From: Paenibacillus castaneae
GTDB taxonomy: Bacteria > Bacillota > Bacilli > Paenibacillales > Paenibacillaceae
DNA length: 64,000 nucleotides
NCBI RefSeq assembly: GCF_002884445.1
Contig: NZ_KZ614144.1
Span: 4,632,094 to 4,696,093, forward strand
Direction of reading: 5' to 3'
Position numbers and translations under genes: made by a program. Below are positions 37,400 to 46,782 of the stretch, piece after piece; within the stretch, counting starts at the first letter, position 1, and each line of letters starts with the position of its first letter. Under the pieces are notes generated by a model, which had not been told where the DNA came from, ran no database searches, and saw only the letters and a list, made by a program, of their open reading frames with translations.

Positions 37400-38272
37400 T
37401 TATACGTTTTTACTTTCTGCAAAGCTGGGGTAGCTTCCCAAAATGCGAACTTGACAGCCTATTGCTTCAATTTCTTGAATTGCAGAAGGAAGCAGCACGG
37501 TATCAAGCGCCATTTCGATGTCGATATAGAAATAATAATTGCCAAGCTTCTTCTTAGTTGGACGCGATTCAATTCGCGATAAGTTGATTTTGCGCCACGC
37601 GAAAGCAGACAGCACTTGATGAAGAGCGCCAGGATAGTCCTCCGGCAACGTTATTAATATGCTTGTTTTCCGAGTGTCTGAATGCCGAGCCGTATACGGG
37701 TTCGCCCCAACCAATAGGAAACGCGTATAATTGTTGTCGTGATCCGTTATTTCACTGCTCAACACATCAAGCTTCTCATTCCCAGCAGCTGTCATTGTGC
37801 CGATCGCAGCCCACCCGGCATCCGGATTATTTCTCACAATACGAACGCCTTCGGCCGTACTGCTCACATGCTCCGTTACGGCATGAGGAAGATGAGTGCG
37901 TAAAAACTGCAAGCATTGAGCTATCGCTACCGGATGGCTGATTACTTTGTTGATGCGCGAAAAGTCAATTATGCCCTCTTCCGTCGCGAGCTCCGATTGC
38001 CTGCCGATCAAATTTTGAATGGACGGATATATCCACTCCGCTTGAATCGGGAGATCCACCTCATGCACAAGCCAGTCCATATGAAGGCTTACTGATCCTT
38101 CGATGGTGTTCTCAATTGGTATGATGCTATAATCGCTAACTCCGTTAACTGTGGATAAGAAAACATCTGATATAAGGCGATGATGCTTCCAATTTACTTC
38201 TTCATTCTGAAATAAATGTTTAGCCGCTTCATCTGACACGGAGCCGGCCGGTAATACCGCTATCGTCTTCAT
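37400..38272 (-). CDS. pheA: Prephenate dehydratase
   Basis: A 290-residue enzyme converting prephenate to phenylpyruvate for phenylalanine synthesis. The catalytic domain (about residues 1-185) contains SIIPIENTIEGSV and the NNYTRFLLV motif with the catalytic Thr (about 176-184). A C-terminal ACT domain (about 200-280) has LHQVLSAFAWRKINLSRIESRP, the phenylalanine-feedback site. The ATG overlaps the thrB stop by four bases (ATGA). It closes an aspartate-family/Phe operon: pheB, hom, thrB, pheA. Confidence 0.95.
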   Translation of the reverse strand: MKTIAVLPAGSVSDEAAKHLFQNEEVNWKHHRLISDVFLSTVNGVSDYSIIPIENTIEGSVSLHMDWLVHEVDLPIQAEWIYPSIQNLIGRQSELATEEGIIDFSRINKVISHPVAIAQCLQFLRTHLPHAVTEHVSSTAEGVRIVRNNPDAGWAAIGTMTAAGNEKLDVLSSEITDHDNNYTRFLLVGANPYTARHSDTRKTSILITLPEDYPGALHQVLSAFAWRKINLSRIESRPTKKKLGNYYFYIDIEMALDTVLLPSAIQEIEAIGCQVRILGSYPSFAESKNV

Positions 38273-39246
38273 GCCGTAACTTCTCCTTTTATTCTATCCA
38301 ATAAAGATAATGCTGGCTGTTCCTTCATATTCTCTATTGTAATTTGTGGACCATGCACACAAGGCGACAACCAAAGCGTCTCGGCTGCAATGCCCGCTTG
38401 CTTCAGGGTTTGAATTAAAAACTGCTCCAACTCTGACTTCCGGTCGCAATTAGAATCAACAAATGCGATTAGTGTTGGTCCCGCTCCGCTAAGCGCCGCG
38501 CCAAGCGCGCCATATTCTACCGCATGCTCAAGTATGTTCGCCATACCGGGAATTAACGCTGCGCGGTAAGGCTGGTGCAGCCGATCCTTCATCGCATGGC
38601 GAATAATGCTTAGCTCGCCGCTGGCAAGCGCTGCAACAAGCAAAGAGCTGCGACCTACGTTGAATACGGCGTCAGCCATGCTAATTTGTGATGGAAGCGC
38701 ATGTCTAGCCTTCTCCGTTGAGAGCTGAAATGCAGGGATAGCGACCAGCGTCTCAAGCTGACGAGGCGGTTCGATCCGAACATAGTCTGCTCGCTCCCCG
38801 TCCCATGCCGATACAACAATTCCGCCGAATAGGGATGCACCTACGTTATCTGGATGCCCTTCTAACGCCGTGGCCATCTGGAATAGCTTATGATCCGTCA
38901 GCGGGCTCCCAATTAACGCATTCGCAGCAGCTAGAGCGCCTACGATAGCAGACGCGCTGCTGCCAAGACCGCGTGTAAGTGGGATATCGCTGTACATCGA
39001 AATTGAAATCTCTGGAACAGTAACGTCCGCTTCCTTAAAAACAAGCTGAGCTACTTTATATATAAGATTTGATTTGTCTCTCGGCAAGCCTTTCATTCCA
39101 TCACCGTAAAGCTGAAACTCCGTTCGTTCACATACACTGAGCTCAATCCATGCGTACAAAGAAAGAGCCATACCAAGCGTATCGAAGCCCGGACCTAAAT
39201 TTGCAGTACTTGCGGGTATTTTGACAATGACTCTGCGATTATTCAT
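38269..39246 (-). CDS. thrB: Homoserine kinase
   Basis: A 325-residue GHMP-family kinase that phosphorylates homoserine for threonine synthesis. It shows IPASTANLGPGFDTLGMAL (about residues 10-28), the GHMP phosphate loop PLTRGLGSSASAIVGA (about 90-105) and a C-terminal GAALSGAGPTLIAFVD (about 252-267). It follows hom by five bases and overlaps pheA by four, so the run is tightly coupled. No threonine synthase gene lies between hom and thrB, unlike the hom-thrC-thrB order of B. subtilis. Confidence 0.95.
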   Translation of the reverse strand: MNNRRVIVKIPASTANLGPGFDTLGMALSLYAWIELSVCERTEFQLYGDGMKGLPRDKSNLIYKVAQLVFKEADVTVPEISISMYSDIPLTRGLGSSASAIVGALAAANALIGSPLTDHKLFQMATALEGHPDNVGASLFGGIVVSAWDGERADYVRIEPPRQLETLVAIPAFQLSTEKARHALPSQISMADAVFNVGRSSLLVAALASGELSIIRHAMKDRLHQPYRAALIPGMANILEHAVEYGALGAALSGAGPTLIAFVDSNCDRKSELEQFLIQTLKQAGIAAETLWLSPCVHGPQITIENMKEQPALSLLDRIKGEVTA

Positions 39247-39251
39247 ACCGA

Positions 39252-40538
39252 TTAACCTTCTACGCGATAAACGCTCTTCACTTGATTAACAACATCCAGC
39301 GATTCAAACGTTTGGAGCACCTTCTTAATGGCTGCTTTATTCGCATCATGTGTGATAATAATAATTTCAGCTTCAGGATTTAATGGATTCGGCTGCTGAA
39401 GGACAGATTCCAGGCTGACCTCAAAATCAGCAAATACTTGTGTAATGCGAGCCAGCACACCGGCGCGATCCGCTACTTGAAGCAGCAAGAAATATTTCGA
39501 AGAAATTTGCTCATCTGTTTTCAGCTTCTTCTCTTTGTAAGATAGGCTGCCCTGCATGCCATTTACACCCAGCTTAAGGTTTTTCACAACAGCAACAAGA
39601 TCAGACACAATTGAAGTAGCTGTAGGAAGCTCGCCAGCGCCTGCTCCGTAGAACATCGTTTCGCCTACGGCCTCACCGTATACATATACCGCATTAAATA
39701 CACCGTTAACCGATGCAATAGGATGTGATTGTTTGACCATTGTTGGCTGTACGCTGATGCTGATAAGATCATCCTGACGCTCCGCAATGCCCAGCAGCTT
39801 CAATTCATAGCCAAGCCGCTTTGCATACAAAATATCCTCTTTGCTTACTGAAGAAATGCCTTGCGCAGATACGTCCTCAAGCGCCACATTCGCGCGGAAG
39901 CCAATTGTAGCAAGAATCGTCATTTTGCGGGCTGCATCAAGACCTTCGACATCTGAAGTCGGATCCGCTTCGGCATAACCGAGCTCCTGCGCTTCTTTCA
40001 ATACATCTACATAAGATGCGCCCTCTTGACTCATCTTTGTCAGAATAAAGTTAGTTGTGCCGTTGACGATACCCATTATCTTCGTAATCCGATCGGAAGA
40101 GAAGCCTTCAACAAGCGTACGGATAATTGGAATACCTCCGGCAACGCTAGCCTCGTACATCACATCACAACGATTCTCCTCAGCCTTAGCCAGAATCTCC
40201 GGTCCGTGCAGCGCCATTAAATCTTTGTTTGCCGTTACGACGTGCTTGCCAAGTGAGAGTGCTTCCATAATATATTCCTTCGTTAGACCAACACCGCCCA
40301 TTACTTCAACGATAACATCGATTTCAGGATGACGGATAATCTCCCATGGATCCTCCGTCAGCTTATCTGAATCTATGGCAATATTGCGTAACTTGCTCTT
40401 GTTCTGCACGAGCACCTTTTCAATAACGATAGGCGAACCAACCTGACTAGCCAAATCCTCTTGATGTCCTTCTACAATGCGGACAACACCTGTTCCAACA
40501 GTACCTAATCCCAATAAACCTACTTTAACCGGCTTCAT
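39252..40538 (-). CDS. hom: Homoserine dehydrogenase
   Basis: A 428-residue NAD(P)-dependent enzyme that reduces aspartate semialdehyde to homoserine. The Rossmann motif GLLGLGTVGTG is at residues 8-18. ANKDLMALHG (about 105) and GIVNGTTNFILTKM (about 157-170) mark the substrate site, and the C-terminal ACT domain (about 350-425) starts near YFLLLQVADRAGVLARITQVF. GGAGGG precedes the ATG. It lies between pheB and thrB. Confidence 0.96.
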   Translation of the reverse strand: MKPVKVGLLGLGTVGTGVVRIVEGHQEDLASQVGSPIVIEKVLVQNKSKLRNIAIDSDKLTEDPWEIIRHPEIDVIVEVMGGVGLTKEYIMEALSLGKHVVTANKDLMALHGPEILAKAEENRCDVMYEASVAGGIPIIRTLVEGFSSDRITKIMGIVNGTTNFILTKMSQEGASYVDVLKEAQELGYAEADPTSDVEGLDAARKMTILATIGFRANVALEDVSAQGISSVSKEDILYAKRLGYELKLLGIAERQDDLISISVQPTMVKQSHPIASVNGVFNAVYVYGEAVGETMFYGAGAGELPTATSIVSDLVAVVKNLKLGVNGMQGSLSYKEKKLKTDEQISSKYFLLLQVADRAGVLARITQVFADFEVSLESVLQQPNPLNPEAEIIIITHDANKAAIKKVLQTFESLDVVNQVKSVYRVEG

Positions 40539-40563
40539 ATATTCCCTCCGTTGTCTAATCCTA

Positions 40564-41001
40564 TTAACCTTGTCCGATGACCGCAGCTTTACGCACGCCT
40601 GCTTGACTGCGAAGCAATTCGACGAGCGACGACAATTCCCCGGTTAGCTGCGAGATATCAACAGAAATGACGACATTAGCAAAGCCTTGCAGCGGTATGC
40701 TCTGATTCATTGTCAGCACATTACCGTCCAGGCTCGCTACCATGCTGAGCACCTTCGACAGCACGCCAGAGCGATGATCCAAATCCATCGATATCGTGGC
40801 GATTCTCTCTCGTTCCAGCTCATTAAGCGCATAGACGCCATCCTTATACTTATAGAAGGCGCTTCGGCTCAGTCCCGCTCGTTCAGCCGCCTCATGGACG
40901 GTTAACGCTTCGCCTCGACTTAGCATCTCCTTCACTTGTATCGTCTTTATGATCGCTTCCGGTAAAATGTCCTCCCGAACGACATAATAGCGTTTAGTCA
41001 C
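40564..41001 (-). CDS. pheB: ACT-domain protein PheB
   Basis: A 145-residue protein of the UPF0735 family. The N-terminal part contains a helix-turn-helix-like segment (LTVHEAAERAGLSRSAFYKYKDGV, about residues 35-58). The C-terminal ACT domain (about 70-145) reads HRSGVLSKVLSMVASLDGNVLTMNQSIP. B. subtilis pheB lies between obg and pheA; its role is not settled, though a regulatory function is likely from the HTH-plus-ACT layout. The start is a GTG at 41001 with GAGGAGG upstream. Confidence 0.9.
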   Translation of the reverse strand: MTKRYYVVREDILPEAIIKTIQVKEMLSRGEALTVHEAAERAGLSRSAFYKYKDGVYALNELERERIATISMDLDHRSGVLSKVLSMVASLDGNVLTMNQSIPLQGFANVVISVDISQLTGELSSLVELLRSQAGVRKAAVIGQG

Positions 41002-41085
41002 TATACGTCCTCCTCAAAAAGACAATTGTTCATCCATAGTGGACATTATATCGAAATTTATGATTTCGAGCAATAGGCAAACAAC

Positions 41086-41113
41086 AAAAGACGGCTTTCG
41101 CCGTCTTCTGTTA
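41086..41113 (-). terminator. Terminator downstream of obg
   Basis: AGACGGC-GAAA-GCCGTCT is a GAAA-tetraloop hairpin followed on the minus strand by TTTGTTGTTT. It separates the obg transcript from pheB-hom-thrB-pheA. Confidence 0.8.
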
Positions 41114-41156
41114 ACTTATTAGCTTTACTGGCTCGCCAGTTATAGCTTTTTTTATT

Positions 41157-42482
41157 TTAACCGTTAGGGTTATAGTCGCTGCCTTCAAAAAATTCGAAGG
41201 AAAAGTCGCCAATTTGAACTAAATCGCCGTCCTTAGCCCCCATTTTGCGAAGCTCCGCATCCACACCCATTTTACGCATGGTCCGCGCAAAACGCATAAC
41301 AGCGTCATAGGAGGTTAGATTCATTCGTTTCATATATTTGTCGATGCCTTCGCTTACGATAACGAATACTTCATCCTCTTTATGGATCGCGAATGTCGTT
41401 TCTTCTTTCTTCTCGTAAGTGTAAACCTTTCTTTCCGCTACATCTTTCACGTCATTGATCTCAACCTGATCCGATACAGTGTCCAGAATATCAGCCGCTT
41501 TGTAAAGCAGCTCTTGAATGCCTTGCTTCGTCAGCGAGGAAATAGGCAGTATCTCATATTGACGATCACCGCTAGCTTCCGCGAGCTTCTGCTTGAATAT
41601 CTCAAGCTGCTCAGCTGAATCCGGCATGTCCATTTTGTTAGCTGCGATAATTTGCGGACGATCAGCCAGCTTCTCATTATAGAGAACAAGCTCTTCATTG
41701 ATTTTCAGCCAGTCATCGAATGGATCGCGGCCTTCGGATGCAGACATGTCAACGACATGAATAATGACCCGGGTCCGTTCAACGTGACGCAGAAACTCAT
41801 GTCCAAGACCTACGCCCTCATGTGCGCCTTCAATAAGACCCGGCAAATCAGCCATAACAAAGCTGCGGCTGTCCCCTACATCAACTACGCCTAGATTAGG
41901 AGTAATTGTCGTGAAGTGATACGCGCCAATCTTTGGCTTCGCTCCCGATACAACGGATAGCAGCGTCGATTTTCCAACGCTTGGGAATCCGACAAGTCCT
42001 ACATCGGCCATTACTTTAAGCTCAAGCACAACCCAGCGCTCTTGCCCTTCTTCCCCATTCTCAGAGATGTAAGGAGCAGGATTATTCTGAGTAGCGAAAC
42101 GAATATTGCCTCGTCCGCCTCGTCCGCCTTTTGCGATTACAACCTTCTGACCGTGACGTGTCATATCCGCAATAATTTCTTGCGTATCGTCATCAATAAT
42201 AATGGTGCCTGGAGGTATACGGACAATTGTATCCTCAGCTCCAGCTCCATGCATACTCTTTACTTTGCCGCGTTCACCGCGATCTGCCTTGAAATGCTTC
42301 TGATAGCGGAAATCCATTAATGTGCGAAGGCCTTCGTCCACTTGGAAAATCAAATCGCCGCCGCGACCGCCGTCGCCGCCTGCAGGTCCACCCTGCTCGA
42401 CATATTTCTCACGACGAAACGAAACGATACCATCGCCCCCGTCGCCGCCTTTTACAAATATCTTCGCTTTATCGACAAACAT
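41157..42482 (-). CDS. obg: GTPase Obg
   Basis: A 441-residue essential GTPase in ribosome assembly and stress/sporulation signalling. The Gly-rich Obg domain (about residues 1-158, [28 protein letters not shown]) precedes the G domain (G1 GFPSVGKST about 165-173, G3 [10 protein letters not shown]4 NKMD). A C-terminal OCT domain (about 345-430, [28 protein letters not shown]) follows. GGAGGC is present before the ATG. It lies directly downstream of spo0B, as in B. subtilis. Confidence 0.97.
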   Translation of the reverse strand: MFVDKAKIFVKGGDGGDGIVSFRREKYVEQGGPAGGDGGRGGDLIFQVDEGLRTLMDFRYQKHFKADRGERGKVKSMHGAGAEDTIVRIPPGTIIIDDDTQEIIADMTRHGQKVVIAKGGRGGRGNIRFATQNNPAPYISENGEEGQERWVVLELKVMADVGLVGFPSVGKSTLLSVVSGAKPKIGAYHFTTITPNLGVVDVGDSRSFVMADLPGLIEGAHEGVGLGHEFLRHVERTRVIIHVVDMSASEGRDPFDDWLKINEELVLYNEKLADRPQIIAANKMDMPDSAEQLEIFKQKLAEASGDRQYEILPISSLTKQGIQELLYKAADILDTVSDQVEINDVKDVAERKVYTYEKKEETTFAIHKEDEVFVIVSEGIDKYMKRMNLTSYDAVMRFARTMRKMGVDAELRKMGAKDGDLVQIGDFSFEFFEGSDYNPNG

Positions 42483-42495
42483 GTTGTGCCTCCGT

Positions 42496-43233
42496 TCACG
42501 CGCGCATTTCCGCCCTCAGCAGCATTTTTGCATATGGCTGCTCGAAGTTGATCGGCTGCATTAACGCGCCTTCCAACTGCTGTTGTATTTTTTGTTTCCA
42601 TTGCTGCTCATTCATCAGCTCGCCTTCGTAATAAAAAGCTGCGTACAGCGCTTCATCATCCCGAGAAAGCTCAAGTGTAAGAACAGCAGCATTGCCATAG
42701 CTCGGCTTCACTGCAAACCGATATGCGTTAATCGTGTGAATGAGCGAATCGGCTATTTGATTGGCTTCTGCCGTTATTTCGTTCAAATGAATCGCGCCTT
42801 TAATGACAACCTGCAGCTCCAGCGTATTCGAAATCGTCCGAAAGGATTGAATATAACTAATTAAGGATGGAACGCCAAGCTTTGAAATATTGCTTTCGGC
42901 TTGCATCCGTTCACTTATTTTCTCCACATACTCGGCTGCTTTATCCAGCTTCTTCAGCCTGATATAGCCGAACACAACTTGCAAGTCATTCATCCAGTCA
43001 TGCCGATGATGATTAAGTGTTCGTATACTTGCAGTTTGCAGTGATTGAATCGTCCGGTCCGTTCGCTGCGCATGTTCCTTCCGTTCCGTTAATATCCAGT
43101 AAATTGCAGCAGCAATAAGCCAAACGAGAAAGATAGCAATTAACCACACTTTAGAAGGCCAAATAAGTACAGCAGCGCATGGCACGATAACTGTTGCCGC
43201 CGCATAATACTTCGCCGTTATTAAGCGTCCCAT
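42496..43233 (-). CDS. spo0B: Spo0B-type sporulation phosphotransferase with N-terminal membrane anchor
   Basis: A 245-residue protein. The Spo0B four-helix dimerisation region is evident from [29 protein letters not shown] (about residues 76-104); the second histidine matches the phospho-accepting His of B. subtilis Spo0B (RHDWMNKLQ). Spo0B passes phosphate from Spo0F to Spo0A. Unlike the soluble 192-residue B. subtilis protein, this one begins with two hydrophobic helices (about 7-23 and 29-48). The C-terminal part is a weak ATPase-like fold with no clear N-box, as expected for Spo0B. Context rpmA-spo0B-obg is diagnostic. Confidence 0.88.
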   Translation of the reverse strand: MGRLITAKYYAAATVIVPCAAVLIWPSKVWLIAIFLVWLIAAAIYWILTERKEHAQRTDRTIQSLQTASIRTLNHHRHDWMNDLQVVFGYIRLKKLDKAAEYVEKISERMQAESNISKLGVPSLISYIQSFRTISNTLELQVVIKGAIHLNEITAEANQIADSLIHTINAYRFAVKPSYGNAAVLTLELSRDDEALYAAFYYEGELMNEQQWKQKIQQQLEGALMQPINFEQPYAKMLLRAEMRA

Positions 43234-43366
43234 CGATTGATCCTACTTTCATCGTTTTTCCTAGCTTATCCAGTATACCACGCGTCAAACGCGTGGTCAT
43301 TAGCCTTGAAATAAAAAAAACCGGCCTAGCGATGCAGGCCGGGGCTTGTTGCACATATAAGTTGAC

Positions 43367-43678
43367 TTAAGCTTCTACTGCTGCAGCTACCGGAGCCAAA
43401 TCAGCTGGGTATACGCTCACTTTTTTGCGGTCGCGTCCCCAACGTTCGAACTTCACTACGCCTTCTACTTTCGCAAATAGCGTATCGTCTTTCCCGATGC
43501 CTACATTGGTTCCTGGGTGAATTTTTGTTCCGCGTTGGCGAAACAAAATGCTTCCTGCAGATACGGTTTGACCGTCAGCACGTTTCGCCCCAAGGCGTTT
43601 CGACTGCGAGTCACGTCCGTTCTTTGTGGAACCAACACCTTTCTTCGAAGCGAAAAGCTGAAGATTCAGTTTCAACAT
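43367..43678 (-). CDS. rpmA: 50S ribosomal protein L27
   Basis: A 103-residue ribosomal protein. The N-terminus [20 protein letters not shown] carries the Firmicutes-type extension that is cut after LQLFA by the Prp protease, exposing the functional L27 tail at the peptidyl-transferase centre. The rest ([31 protein letters not shown]) is standard. AAGGAGGGA precedes the ATG. Two copies of the ATGCTTACGAAG leader repeat lie between prp and rpmA, directly before this ribosome site. Confidence 0.98.
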   Translation of the reverse strand: MLKLNLQLFASKKGVGSTKNGRDSQSKRLGAKRADGQTVSAGSILFRQRGTKIHPGTNVGIGKDDTLFAKVEGVVKFERWGRDRKKVSVYPADLAPVAAAVEA

Positions 43679-43697
43679 AGATATTCCCTCCTTCTTA

Positions 43698-43766
43698 AGG
43701 TTTGTGAAGCAAACCTACTTCGTAAGCATGCGCTTAGGTTTGTGAAGCAAACCACTTCGTAAGAGC
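43698..43766 (-). repeat. Two-copy 38-bp leader repeat (array C)
   Basis: On the minus strand each unit reads ATGCTTACGAAGTAG (proximal) or CTTACGAAGTGG (distal), followed by the hairpin GGTTTG-CTTCA-CAAACC. Units begin at 43698 and 43736. The distal unit abuts the prp stop codon and the proximal hairpin is followed by TTAAGAAGGAGG, the rpmA ribosome site. It fills the prp-rpmA gap within the ribosomal protein operon. Confidence 0.9.
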
Positions 43767-44102
43767 TTAAACAAGCTGCTCACGAATGACAACATGCTTG
43801 CCGTATGATTTTGCAATTGTGTCAAGCATTACCGCCATGGATTCAAGCAGGAGCTGCATCCGTCCATCAGAAGCCTCGTCAGCTAACGTCGGAATATCCG
43901 ACGAGAGCCAGCCGTTCTTCATCTTGTACGGCAGCTCTTCTCCTGCAAGCGCCTCGATTGCATTAACGGTGCCGACCGAAACGGCCGACACGCCCGCGCA
44001 AACAATATCCTTGCCGAGCTTCGCATATTTAGCATGTCCTTCGACTGCAAATGATACGATCCGTCTGTCAGCAGTCTTCCTTACAAATGTAACAGTTATC
44101 AT
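43767..44102 (-). CDS. prp: Ribosomal-processing cysteine protease Prp
   Basis: A 111-residue protease (YsxB family) that removes the N-terminal extension of L27. The catalytic pair is visible as His in VEGHAKYA (about residue 22) and Cys in KDIVCAGVSAVS (about residue 34). It lies between rplU and rpmA, the usual order, so enzyme and substrate share a transcript. Here the prp-rpmA gap holds repeat array C. Confidence 0.96.
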   Translation of the reverse strand: MITVTFVRKTADRRIVSFAVEGHAKYAKLGKDIVCAGVSAVSVGTVNAIEALAGEELPYKMKNGWLSSDIPTLADEASDGRMQLLLESMAVMLDTIAKSYGKHVVIREQLV

Positions 44103-44114
44103 TAAAAATCCCTC

Positions 44115-44426
44115 TTACGCTTGGATTTTCTCGATTGTTACTTTTGTGAACGGTTGACGATGACCTTGCTTACGACGATAGTTCTTTTTGGCTTTGTATT
44201 TGTAAACGATGATCTTTTGGCCTTTTCCTTGTTTTTCGACTTTACCTGTTACAGTAGCGCCGGAAACAACCGGAGTTCCAGTCACAAGACCGTCACCCTT
44301 GGATACTGCCAAAACACGATCAAACGTTACGCTCTCGCCTGCTTCTGTGTCCAGTTTCTCGATGTAGATAACATCGCCTTCCTGAACTTTGTATTGCTTA
44401 CCGCCAGTTACAATGATTGCGAACAT
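44115..44426 (-). CDS. rplU: 50S ribosomal protein L21
   Basis: A 103-residue ribosomal protein, [25 protein letters not shown] at the start and [19 protein letters not shown] near the end, the L21 signature. AAGGAGG is before the ATG. It is the first gene of rplU-prp-rpmA and is preceded by a structured leader and a promoter. Confidence 0.98.
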   Translation of the reverse strand: MFAIIVTGGKQYKVQEGDVIYIEKLDTEAGESVTFDRVLAVSKGDGLVTGTPVVSGATVTGKVEKQGKGQKIIVYKYKAKKNYRRKQGHRQPFTKVTIEKIQA

Positions 44427-44439
44427 AGTTGGTGCACCT

Positions 44440-44562
44440 CCTTATTTTCGAAGACTCGCCTAATTCAGGTGGCTTACAGCTTAAGCTGTAAACACTTATT
44501 TACCCAATCGGAGCGGTACTTGTACATCTCATTCCTCACGAGGCACGAGACACACACCCAAT
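44440..44562 (-). ncRNA. Structured leader of the rplU operon (L21-leader type)
   Basis: The rplU 5' region on the minus strand holds a hairpin TCTC..CCTC-GT-GAGG..GAGA (about 44522-44552) and a perfect palindrome TTACAGC-TTAA-GCTGTAA (44474-44491) shortly before the ribosome site. Bacillota rplU genes carry a known L21 leader thought to allow autoregulation; identity as that family is inferred from position and hairpins, not from a covariance match. Confidence 0.6.
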
Positions 44563-44563
44563 G

Positions 44564-44592
44564 AGTTTATCATACTATGCAAGCTATATCAA
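44564..44592 (-). promoter_or_regulatory. Promoter of the rplU-prp-rpmA operon
   Basis: On the minus strand TTGATA (44592-44587) and TAAACT (44569-44564) are 17 bases apart. An overlapping TATGAT could give a second register. Confidence 0.55.
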
Positions 44593-44616
44593 TTATTATC
44601 GTCAAATAAAAGAAAA

Positions 44617-45864
44617 CTATTTCATTGTGGATGGGCGGATTCCCGCCGTGCCGCAGCTTGGACAGCGCTCCGTCAGTTGATGAACCGCATTCTCACGTGC
44701 CTTCTTGCGTGTAAGCTCAAGCAAGCCCAGCCTTGTCCAGCCTAAGACCGTGCATTTCGTTTGATCATTGCGCGCCTTCTCGATCAGCCTATGCATGACC
44801 TTCTCGCGATGCTCTTCTTCTCCCATATCTATAAAATCAATAATAATAATTCCCCCGACATCCCGCACGCGAAGCAATCTTGCTATTTCATCAGCCGCTT
44901 CCAAATTTGTACGAAACACGGTATCTTCAAGCCCAGAGGTTCCCGTGAACTTTCCTGTGTTCACATCGATAACCGTCAGCGCTTCTGTTTCCTCCCATAT
45001 GAGATGACCGCCGCATTCAAGCGATATTCGACGTTCGAAGTCTCTCGAAATCTGCTCTGTAACACGATAGGCATCAAACAGGGCAGCTCCCTTTTTGGAC
45101 TCGTATCGTTTCAACCGCTCCCGCAGCAGTGGCGTCATTTCCTGGAGCAAGGCTGAAGCTTCCTCAAACCGATCAGAATCATCTATCCATATTTCATCCA
45201 TGTCCATCGTTAATGTATCACGTACCGTACGTATCATTAAGCCGGCTTCCCTATGCAGCTCGGCGGGTGCCTGCGAAGCATCCACTTGCTCCATTATGAC
45301 TTGCCATAACGCTCTTAACTGAGAGACGTCACCATGCAACGAGCTCTCGCTCTCACCGCCAGCCGCTGTTCTAAGTATAATGCCTTCTCCGCTTTGCCTT
45401 AGCTTCTCCCCAATGCCGCGAAGCCTTGTCCGCTCGCTTTCAGCAGCTATCTTCTTTGAAACGCCGACATAATCCGCATTGGGCATATATACCAGCCAAC
45501 GTCCAGGCAGCGTGAAATGTGTCGTTACACGAGCTCCTTTGCCCCCAAACGGCTCTTTCATGACTTGTACAATAATTTCCTGACCAGGTTTAACTAAATC
45601 CTGTATGAGAGGTTTTGGCTTGGGCTGCTTCTCCAAGTGAGGATCCAGCAGCTCATCAATATACAAAAAAGCATTTTTGGATAATCCAATATCAACGAAT
45701 GTTGCCTGCATGCCAGGCAGAACATTAACGACACGACCTTTATAGACATTTCCAACCAAACTGCTGGCTTTGGATGTCTCCATGAAAAATTCGACTAGGC
45801 GTCCATTCTCGAGCACTGCGGTTTGCAGCATTTCACCGTGGACATGCAACAACATTTGCTTCAT
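44617..45864 (-). CDS. RNase E/G-family ribonuclease (RNase G type)
   Basis: A 415-residue endoribonuclease. An S1-type RNA-binding domain (about residues 35-125, GNVYKGRVVNVLPGMQATFVDIGLSKNAFLY) is followed by the RNase-H-like and DNase-I-like catalytic core. The metal-binding aspartates are visible in LTVIDVNTGKFTG (about 300) and IIIIDFIDMG (about 343). The Zn-link CPSCG is near the C-terminus (about 403). It lacks the long RNase E scaffold tail, so it is RNase G-like. B. subtilis has no such enzyme. It lies between spoIVFB and rplU. Confidence 0.93.
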   Translation of the reverse strand: MKQMLLHVHGEMLQTAVLENGRLVEFFMETSKASSLVGNVYKGRVVNVLPGMQATFVDIGLSKNAFLYIDELLDPHLEKQPKPKPLIQDLVKPGQEIIVQVMKEPFGGKGARVTTHFTLPGRWLVYMPNADYVGVSKKIAAESERTRLRGIGEKLRQSGEGIILRTAAGGESESSLHGDVSQLRALWQVIMEQVDASQAPAELHREAGLMIRTVRDTLTMDMDEIWIDDSDRFEEASALLQEMTPLLRERLKRYESKKGAALFDAYRVTEQISRDFERRISLECGGHLIWEETEALTVIDVNTGKFTGTSGLEDTVFRTNLEAADEIARLLRVRDVGGIIIIDFIDMGEEEHREKVMHRLIEKARNDQTKCTVLGWTRLGLLELTRKKARENAVHQLTERCPSCGTAGIRPSTMK

Positions 45865-45900
45865 CCAGCGATCACCTGCCCAGTTAGCTTTTTTTCTATT

Positions 45901-46782
45901 TTACATGAAAAGCTCGGATACTGCACGGCCCGGATTTGTTTCCGACAAACATCCTTCGACAATTTTCTGCTCGGGCAATACTTTCACTTCATTGGTTCCT
46001 GGCACAACCATATAAATCAGATGATACTGCTCTCTGAGAAATAATTTGGCAACCGATAGCACCGACTGTCGGCTGTTGACAATGATAGGACTAGCTATAT
46101 GACCTTTCGATAAGGCATGAATGGTGACCCGTCCGCGGTACATTAAGAAGCGGTAAAACAAAAAAGGAACGTTCCGATAGTACGTCCAATTCGTCATGAA
46201 CAGAAATATGCCAACAATGAGCAAATTAAGCTGCAGGCCGTCTCGATAGATCAGCATAGGAAGAAATGAACTTATTATCATTAGCACGCTGAACAGCAGG
46301 CTGATGCGTGCTGACCAAATAAGCATTCTATAATAATTAATGCGATAGCTTAATGCGGCTTGCAGCAGCTTTCCGCCATCAAGCGGGTGAATCGGAAGTA
46401 AATTAAACAAGCCAATCATCATATTCGCTTTCCATACATACTCCGCCCAGCCAGCATCCCAGAAGCCAAGCTTGCCGCATACAAAAGCTGCTAATCCCAT
46501 CCAGAGATTTTGCAGCGGCCCTGCTATGGCAACAAGCGCTTCTTCCTTCGCCGGAACACCGCCAGCCTCTTCTACCTCGACTACACCGCCAAAAGGAAGC
46601 AGCTTCACCTCGCGAATCGTCCATCCGAAGCTTCTTGCAACAAGCACATGCCCCAGCTCATGGACGAATACCAGCAGAAATAACGTAAACAGCTCTGCGA
46701 AGTAGCCGGTTATAACCGATCCCAGCATAATAATGACGAACAATGGATGAACCGACCAAATCATTCCTTTCCATTTAATCAA
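45901..46782 (-). CDS. spoIVFB: Intramembrane metalloprotease SpoIVFB (site-2 protease family)
   Basis: A 293-residue, multi-helix M50 protease. The zinc motif HELGH is in FVHELGHVLVARSFGW (about residues 41-56) and the third ligand in LFNLLPIHPLDGGKLL (about 132-147). A C-terminal region (about 215-290) resembles a CBS domain. In B. subtilis SpoIVFB cleaves pro-sigma-K in the outer forespore membrane. It overlaps the upstream spoIVFA-like gene by eight bases, implying coupled synthesis with its inhibitor complex. Confidence 0.94.
   Translation of the reverse strand: MIKWKGMIWSVHPLFVIIMLGSVITGYFAELFTLFLLVFVHELGHVLVARSFGWTIREVKLLPFGGVVEVEEAGGVPAKEEALVAIAGPLQNLWMGLAAFVCGKLGFWDAGWAEYVWKANMMIGLFNLLPIHPLDGGKLLQAALSYRINYYRMLIWSARISLLFSVLMIISSFLPMLIYRDGLQLNLLIVGIFLFMTNWTYYRNVPFLFYRFLMYRGRVTIHALSKGHIASPIIVNSRQSVLSVAKLFLREQYHLIYMVVPGTNEVKVLPEQKIVEGCLSETNPGRAVSELFM

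Noticed and set aside
42320-42631. Plus-strand frames opposite the obg N-terminus
   Set aside because: They are shadows of the Gly-rich GGN codons of obg, which leave the complement open.
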